Shown in pieces: positions 59,593 through 64,000 of a stretch of DNA of 64,000 bases. The DNA is taken from the NCBI GenBank assembly GCA_009667805.1, contig CM019064.1, positions 112,690,328 through 112,754,327 of the forward strand, read 5' to 3'. Source of the DNA: Leptobrachium leishanense (Eukaryota; Chordata; Amphibia; Anura; Megophryidae). Below the pieces are notes generated by a model that saw nothing but the letters and a program-made list of their open reading frames with translations, was not told the DNA's origin and made no database searches. Within the stretch, counting starts at the first letter, position 1, and each line of letters starts with the position of its first letter. Made by a program: the position numbers and the translations under genes.

Positions 59593-61151
59593 GGGAGAGG
59601 ATTCCCCTCCTTGGGTGTCAACTCAGGTTGAGGAGCTAGGACACTCACATCAGTTACAACATTCTTATTTTGAACACATTTGAGCAACTCCTCATCAACA
59701 GTGTCCACAGTCATGTTTGGTGGGGGTGACCCTGAATTGTTCCCCAGTTCGATGGGCAGTTCAGTTTGTGCCAAGCACCACAGTTCAGCAAACAAGGGGC
59801 AGTCCCTTCCCACAATCACATCATGTATCAGAGTACTCACCACCCCGACCTCTTGGGTGACCGAAGTGTTCCTGGCGGAAATGGTGACAGGGATCAGCGG
59901 ATACTCCCGAGTATCCCCATGGATACAGACAACCCGGAGGGTTCTTTGTACTGGACCGAGCCTTCCGACTACCCGGGCATGCACCAGGGTGACCATACTC
60001 CCAGAGTCCAGGAGAGCTTTGGCTGGGCGGTGATTCACCCACACAGTACATTCAAACTGACCCCCCTCTAGGTCAAGGTGGGTTGTGCACGTTGTGAGGG
60101 TGTAGAAAGACACTCTCCGAGCGGATCCACACTCCATGGGCTCCTCCTGTAGCGGACACTGTGCCCGGGTATGGCCCCAGGCGCGACACCTCCAACACTG
60201 TATATCGCCAGCAGTTCGGGTAGCGACAGGCCTCTGCAGAACCGAGGAAGATGATTTTGGGGTGCTGGTTCCCGGATCCAGTGACGCTTCCCTCCGAGGA
60301 ACTGAAGCAGGCCTCACAGGCGGTGGCAAGACTGGTCCTCGACGACTGGTTGGTCTGAGCAGGTCCTCCACCACGGTGTATCTCTCCACCATCTCGACTA
60401 CCAGTGCTGCAGTCTTGGGGTCCCCATGGCTGACCCAGCGCTGTAGATCCTTTGGTAGAGACCTCAGGTAGTGGTCCATCACAACCCTTTCGACCATTTG
60501 CTCTCTAGTCAGGGTCTCTGGCTGCAACCACTTTTTAACCAGCTGTCCTAAGTCATGCATCTGGGACCGGGGTGGCTGGTCAGGGCAGTACTTCCAGCAG
60601 TGAACACGTTGAGCCCGGACAGCAACAGTTACCCCAAGGCGGGCCAGAACCTCAGCTTTCAGCCGGTCATAATTCTTTGCATCTTCTAGTGGCAGGTCAA
60701 AATATGCCTTTTGAGGGTCTCCTGTCAGAAACGGGGCAATGAGACCGGCCCATTGGTCTTGGGGCCACCCCTCTCTCTCAGCAGTCCTTTCAAACGTGGT
60801 AAGAAATGCTTCCACATCATCACTGGCAGACAGTTTTTGGAGGAAATGACTGGCCCTTATGGAGACATGGTTACCAGTAGTGACCACTGCTTGATCACGT
60901 CCAGGTGCAAGTTGCTGCATGGCCTCCCGCAGGGCATTGATCTGCGTCTGTGTGGCTACCTGCTGTGCTGCAAGTTGTGCAGCCAGCAAATGGATGCTTT
61001 CTTGTTGGGCAGCAACAGCCTGTGCCAGGGCTTGTTGCTGCTGAGCCATCGCCTCTTCATGGCGAGTCTGGGCCTGCACATTGACAAAGACCATCTGCTT
61101 AACGAGCTCCTCCATAGCTGTGGACTTCAGTGCAGCCTTAGCCCAGGACAT
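59577..61151 (-). CDS. Gmr1-type Gag and protease with SCAN-like capsid
   Basis: A continuous frame of 525 codons starting at MSWAKAALKSTAMEELVKQM. An upstream GTG in the LTR extends the frame but is unlikely as a start. A Gln/Ala-rich coiled-coil-like region is followed by capsid. The capsid C-terminal half at 60371-60629 contains QLVKKWLQPETLTREQMVER and YLRSLPKDLQRWV, strikingly like the SCAN domain of amniote zinc-finger proteins. Next are a CCHC knuckle, CWRCRAWGHTRAQC, and the protease motif ALLDSGSMVTLV. No stop interrupts it, so this copy could encode Gag. Confidence 0.9.
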   Translation of the reverse strand: MSWAKAALKSTAMEELVKQMVFVNVQAQTRHEEAMAQQQQALAQAVAAQQESIHLLAAQLAAQQVATQTQINALREAMQQLAPGRDQAVVTTGNHVSIRASHFLQKLSASDDVEAFLTTFERTAEREGWPQDQWAGLIAPFLTGDPQKAYFDLPLEDAKNYDRLKAEVLARLGVTVAVRAQRVHCWKYCPDQPPRSQMHDLGQLVKKWLQPETLTREQMVERVVMDHYLRSLPKDLQRWVSHGDPKTAALVVEMVERYTVVEDLLRPTSRRGPVLPPPVRPASVPRREASLDPGTSTPKSSSSVLQRPVATRTAGDIQCWRCRAWGHTRAQCPLQEEPMECGSARRVSFYTLTTCTTHLDLEGGQFECTVWVNHRPAKALLDSGSMVTLVHARVVGRLGPVQRTLRVVCIHGDTREYPLIPVTISARNTSVTQEVGVVSTLIHDVIVGRDCPLFAELWCLAQTELPIELGNNSGSPPPNMTVDTVDEELLKCVQNKNVVTDVSVLAPQPELTPKEGNPLPCRLW

Positions 61152-61266
61152 GCAATCAGAACACTGTCCTTTAAAAATGTCAGTTTTTTTTTTTTTTCTT
61201 TTCACAAAAATTCCTCTTGCTTGGCGTGTGAGGGGTAGCAAATTGCCCGCCATTCGAAACACCAGT

Positions 61267-61723
61267 TGTGACGTTTGGGGGCCCACAGAGCACGTGCACA
61301 CATGTCTTTCACAAACAAAACAGTTTTATTCACCCTTTCAGGGCAGTCAAAAAGCCAACATAATAAGTACACGCTTGGGTTCAGCGAAATTAAAGCAAAG
61401 CTGATCTTCAGCACAAATAAACAGAGAAATAATAGTGGCTCACCAACGCTTTAAACAGTCCCAAACCTAGGGAATCCTTTCCCCAGTATGTAGAAGCCTC
61501 TCCAGCAAGGCACAGCACGTCTCCTGCTTTTGGAACACAAACACACAGCTTCCACTGATTACTTTCCTTTTCCTGAAATCCCACCATCCTCTCTGGGAGC
61601 TGCTGGCTTTAAAACTCTACCTGGACAGGAAGATTAACCCTGTGGTTGCCCTTAAAGGGTCCACAACCCAAATAGGGGTGAAACATATTGTCCATCCAGG
61701 ACCCAGCCCTGCCGACCTCTACA
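61267..61723 (-). repeat. 5' LTR of the Gmr1-type element
   Basis: It is followed on the minus strand by AC and then TGGTGTTTCGAATGGC, a plausible primer-binding site. I could not match it to a tRNA. Confidence 0.9.
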
Positions 61724-61727
61724 CTAT

Positions 61728-62307
61728 ATAAATATAAAGGGCCTGATTGACTGCTCAGCAAATACATAATGTGTTCATGAGATAATGCTGAGTCTGGTCT
61801 TTCTCTTGGCTTCCTGTTTTTTTATTAAGGAGTGCAAATTTTCTATTCAACTCCACTTCCTCTTGAAACTAAAAAGGCTGGCTGGCCGAGAGGGGGAGGG
61901 ACACTGTTTGTCATATATTCCGTATATGGAACATTCTTATTCCAAGAACACAGATATAGCTGTGACATCAATTTAGTCGTGCCTACTAGGCAAGGACAGG
62001 AAATGTTTGTGTAAGTCTAGGTACTGCCCAAAGTAGAAAAAAACATGTTTCCTATATTACTGACATATTGATTCTTTATTGGTTTGTAATCCATGAATTT
62101 GTGACACTCCTATTTTGACAAAACTGACTGAATGTATGAAATTTGCCCCAGAGTAATAAGAAACACCCAAGACAGAATTTTTGTCCTGGTCTTTTATTCT
62201 CACTCGAGTTGTTTCCTGTATGGTCACTGGGTCTGGTGACAAAGCAGCTATCTCTATCATCACTGGACCGTGGCCATTCCTGTGAAATTCTTGCAGAATA
62301 CATTTCA
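61728..62307 (+). repeat. Probable 5' LTR region of an endogenous retrovirus
   Basis: The 3' boundary is set by CA at 62306-62307, three bases before a primer-binding site. The 5' boundary cannot be placed because the partner LTR is outside the window. I see no certain TATA or polyadenylation signal. Confidence 0.5.
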
Positions 62308-62310
62308 ATT

Positions 62311-62330
62311 TGGTGTCAGAAGTGGGATTT
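62311..62330 (+). promoter_or_regulatory. Primer-binding site for tRNA-Leu
   Basis: TGGTGTCAGAAGTGGGATTT is complementary to the 3' end of a vertebrate tRNA-Leu as I recall it, with only the last position or so differing. ERV-L-type elements are known to use tRNA-Leu. Confidence 0.75.
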
Positions 62331-62349
62331 GACCTAATCAACTTGTTTT

Positions 62350-62356
62350 GGTGAGT
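62350..62356 (+). promoter_or_regulatory. Possible retroviral splice donor
   Basis: TTTTG|GTGAGT in the untranslated leader fits the 5' splice consensus, where retroviruses place the donor for subgenomic RNA. Confidence 0.4.
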
Positions 62357-62893
62357 ATGGGTTTACATATTTATTGTATTAATATTTATTGAACCTAATA
62401 TTCATCATAGATAACTTGCTTGTTCAAATTTACGAACTCGCATTATTTGATTTGATAGTGCAAGAGTTTCTTTTGAATGATTTGATTGTTTAAGTGATGG
62501 TGAATGAAAAATAGGATTTTTTACAATCGTCTGGGTAAAGAATAGTGATCCTTTCTCTTTGTTTCCTTGATCAATTGTTGGATGTCCCCGCTGTTAGTGA
62601 CTCACATTTGAATTGTGTTGTAAAGAGTATTATATTTTAAAAGATTAATACCTTTAAGTTTCCCGGCCCGAGAATTGGGTTCCTATTTACCTGACTACTT
62701 GTTATTTCCTATTTGTGCGTGTTCTTCCTGATAGTGTAGTTAAAAAGATTTTAAATAGAATGGAGATTGCTGTTTTGTGATTTGGCTCAGTGAGAATAGA
62801 GAAAACTGCGCATTTTTGCGACCCTTTCCCTCTCACCCTTTTAATTGCGCTGGCCCTTCTCCTTCCCCCCTCCACCACGCCTTTTTTTGCGAT

Positions 62894-64000
62894 ATGGGTG
62901 CCAAAAAATCCTCCCATATAGATCCAAAAATAACGGGCAAATTAGATAAGCACTTCAATAAGAAGTTAATGCCCCAAAATGGCCCTGCTGAAACGCCCGC
63001 CGATTATGTACAACGTGTTGCTGGCGGATATTTCACCACGCCCTTTATAGATTGTCTTGCTGAATGGACTACAGCCATGCATTCTTTTGATCCATTCCCA
63101 AATTCAGGAAGCTTCTCTTCCTATCATATGTCCATGATAAAAGGCTTATGTCTTGGCGACCAGAAAGCTTTCCCATATTTCCAACCTGACTCAAATTGGG
63201 ATAGAAAATATATGAAGGAATGTGGTAAAGTGTGGATTCACTTGTCCTCTTCATATAACCCCATTTCTAAAACTCCTAAAGATGTATCATGGTCCATAGA
63301 TAATCCCCCACCTTACAATTCCTCTCCTCCTGCCCTTTCACAACCTACTCCCAAACCCTCTTCCCTTTATCCCAGCCTTGACCCTAAGACTTTGGCAGCT
63401 GTGTTTACAACTATTGAAACCACTACTAATCCTCTGCCTTCCCCCGAAGCCCTAACACAAAATATAGGTGTTTTAGGTGCTATCGTAGGAATACCCCATG
63501 TTGAAACAGAATCTGACACAGAACAAGATGAAACTAGCACATATGATTGGCAAAATAAAACCCCTATGTCTAAATTCAGTACATCTTCATTTGTATCCAC
63601 TTCCAAACCCAACCGTGTAGGATACTCTCCCCAAATGCAATCTTTTATTGACCAATTTGAACCCCAATTTCAGAACATAATAACTAGGACCCAATCTGGC
63701 AAAACTATTAAACCCCCTGGTAGATATCAGATGCCCTATTTAATTGCAGGAAATAATGTCGTTATTATGCCCCCTGATATAGGAACCTTAAATTCTATAA
63801 TTAAGGGTTCTCCTAGTCCCCGAATTTCCCCGACCGCGACAACACAATATCTTAAACGGGCGACACGAGGATTGCAATTAACTCAGGAAGATTATAAATT
63901 GATCATTAACGGTGTCATGGGATATGCTGATGACACTGGTTTTGATTGGACTCGTGTTCTCTCACTTCAACCCCCCCATGCTCCTCTAATGGGTGCCCCT
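62894..64000 (+). CDS. Endogenous retrovirus Gag, 5' part, open to the window edge
   Basis: An ATG 563 bases after the primer site opens 369 codons without a stop up to base 64000. The product begins MGAKKSS, with Gly2 available for N-myristoylation, as expected of retroviral matrix. A PPPY late-domain motif is at residues 138-141, followed by a Pro/Ser-rich linker and a region that looks like the start of capsid (after about residue 240). No frameshift or stop is visible. The rest of gag and all of pol and env lie outside. I cannot assign the genus from this part. Confidence 0.8.
   Translation, partial: MGAKKSSHIDPKITGKLDKHFNKKLMPQNGPAETPADYVQRVAGGYFTTPFIDCLAEWTTAMHSFDPFPNSGSFSSYHMSMIKGLCLGDQKAFPYFQPDSNWDRKYMKECGKVWIHLSSSYNPISKTPKDVSWSIDNPPPYNSSPPALSQPTPKPSSLYPSLDPKTLAAVFTTIETTTNPLPSPEALTQNIGVLGAIVGIPHVETESDTEQDETSTYDWQNKTPMSKFSTSSFVSTSKPNRVGYSPQMQSFIDQFEPQFQNIITRTQSGKTIKPPGRYQMPYLIAGNNVVIMPPDIGTLNSIIKGSPSPRISPTATTQYLKRATRGLQLTQEDYKLIINGVMGYADDTGFDWTRVLSLQPPHAPLMGAP

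Larger units (their letters stand above)
56271..61723 (-). mobile_element. Gmr1-type Ty3/gypsy retrotransposon
   Basis: LTRs of 458 and 457 bp (56271-56728 and 61267-61723) start TGTAGAGGTCGG on the minus strand and are nearly identical. CTAT flanks both sides (56267-56270 and 61724-61727). The minus-strand order is gag, protease, integrase, reverse transcriptase, RNase H. Integrase ahead of reverse transcriptase is the hallmark of Gmr1-like elements, first described in cod. Only one clear lesion is seen in pol. Confidence 0.93.

Noticed and set aside
61728..62300. A defined 5' end of the retroviral LTR
   Set aside because: Several TG starts are possible and the partner LTR is not in the window.

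Overview
The window looks like intronic or intergenic DNA from a large, repeat-rich vertebrate genome, most likely an anuran amphibian. The evidence is the repeat mix: Penelope-like elements with hammerhead-type ends, a CR1 LINE, a sushi-type chromovirus, a Gmr1-type gypsy element, Tc1-like elements, hAT elements, TTAA-flanked elements with TTAAAGG-type ends, and many small inverted-repeat elements. There is no bacterial gene organisation. Only one host coding segment is convincing: a 102-bp exon of nme7 (second NDK domain) on the minus strand at 54447-54548. If that is right, most of the window is probably intron or flank of nme7.

Layout. 1-6.3 kb: palindromic MITEs, a tRNA-derived SINE and a decayed Tc1-like element. 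6.3-14.6 kb: a hAT transposase gene with a BED finger, split by a 4.7-kb Penelope-like element that carries inverted terminal arms (11-bp target duplication). 14.9-17.0 kb: a second, 5'-truncated Penelope-like element. 17.4-25 kb: a Tc1-like element split by a MITE, then several non-autonomous DNA elements. 25-33.6 kb: a nested stack in which a TTAA element holds a 0.73-kb TIR element and a 7.2-kb hAT-type element, whose interior is about 6 kb of 33-bp satellite interrupted by a CR1 fragment. 33.6-37 kb: a nearly full-length CR1 LINE on the minus strand. 38-48.3 kb: a gypsy element with gag and protease but no visible reverse transcriptase; its 5' LTR is split by a complete sushi-type chromovirus with a TCCGC target duplication. 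48.3-49.9 kb: a Tc1-like element with intact ends. 50-56 kb: MITEs, a pyrimidine-rich minisatellite, the nme7 exon and a Tc1 fragment. 56.3-61.7 kb: a Gmr1-type element with integrase upstream of reverse transcriptase and a SCAN-like capsid. 62.3-64 kb: the 5' part of an endogenous retrovirus with a tRNA-Leu-type primer site and a gag frame still open at the window edge.

The autonomous elements are mostly broken by frameshifts, stops or insertions. The Gmr1-type element, the Tc1 element at 48.3 kb and the retroviral gag are the best preserved. Element boundaries come from target-site duplications and terminal repeats read by eye. Family names rest on motifs, not on database searches.
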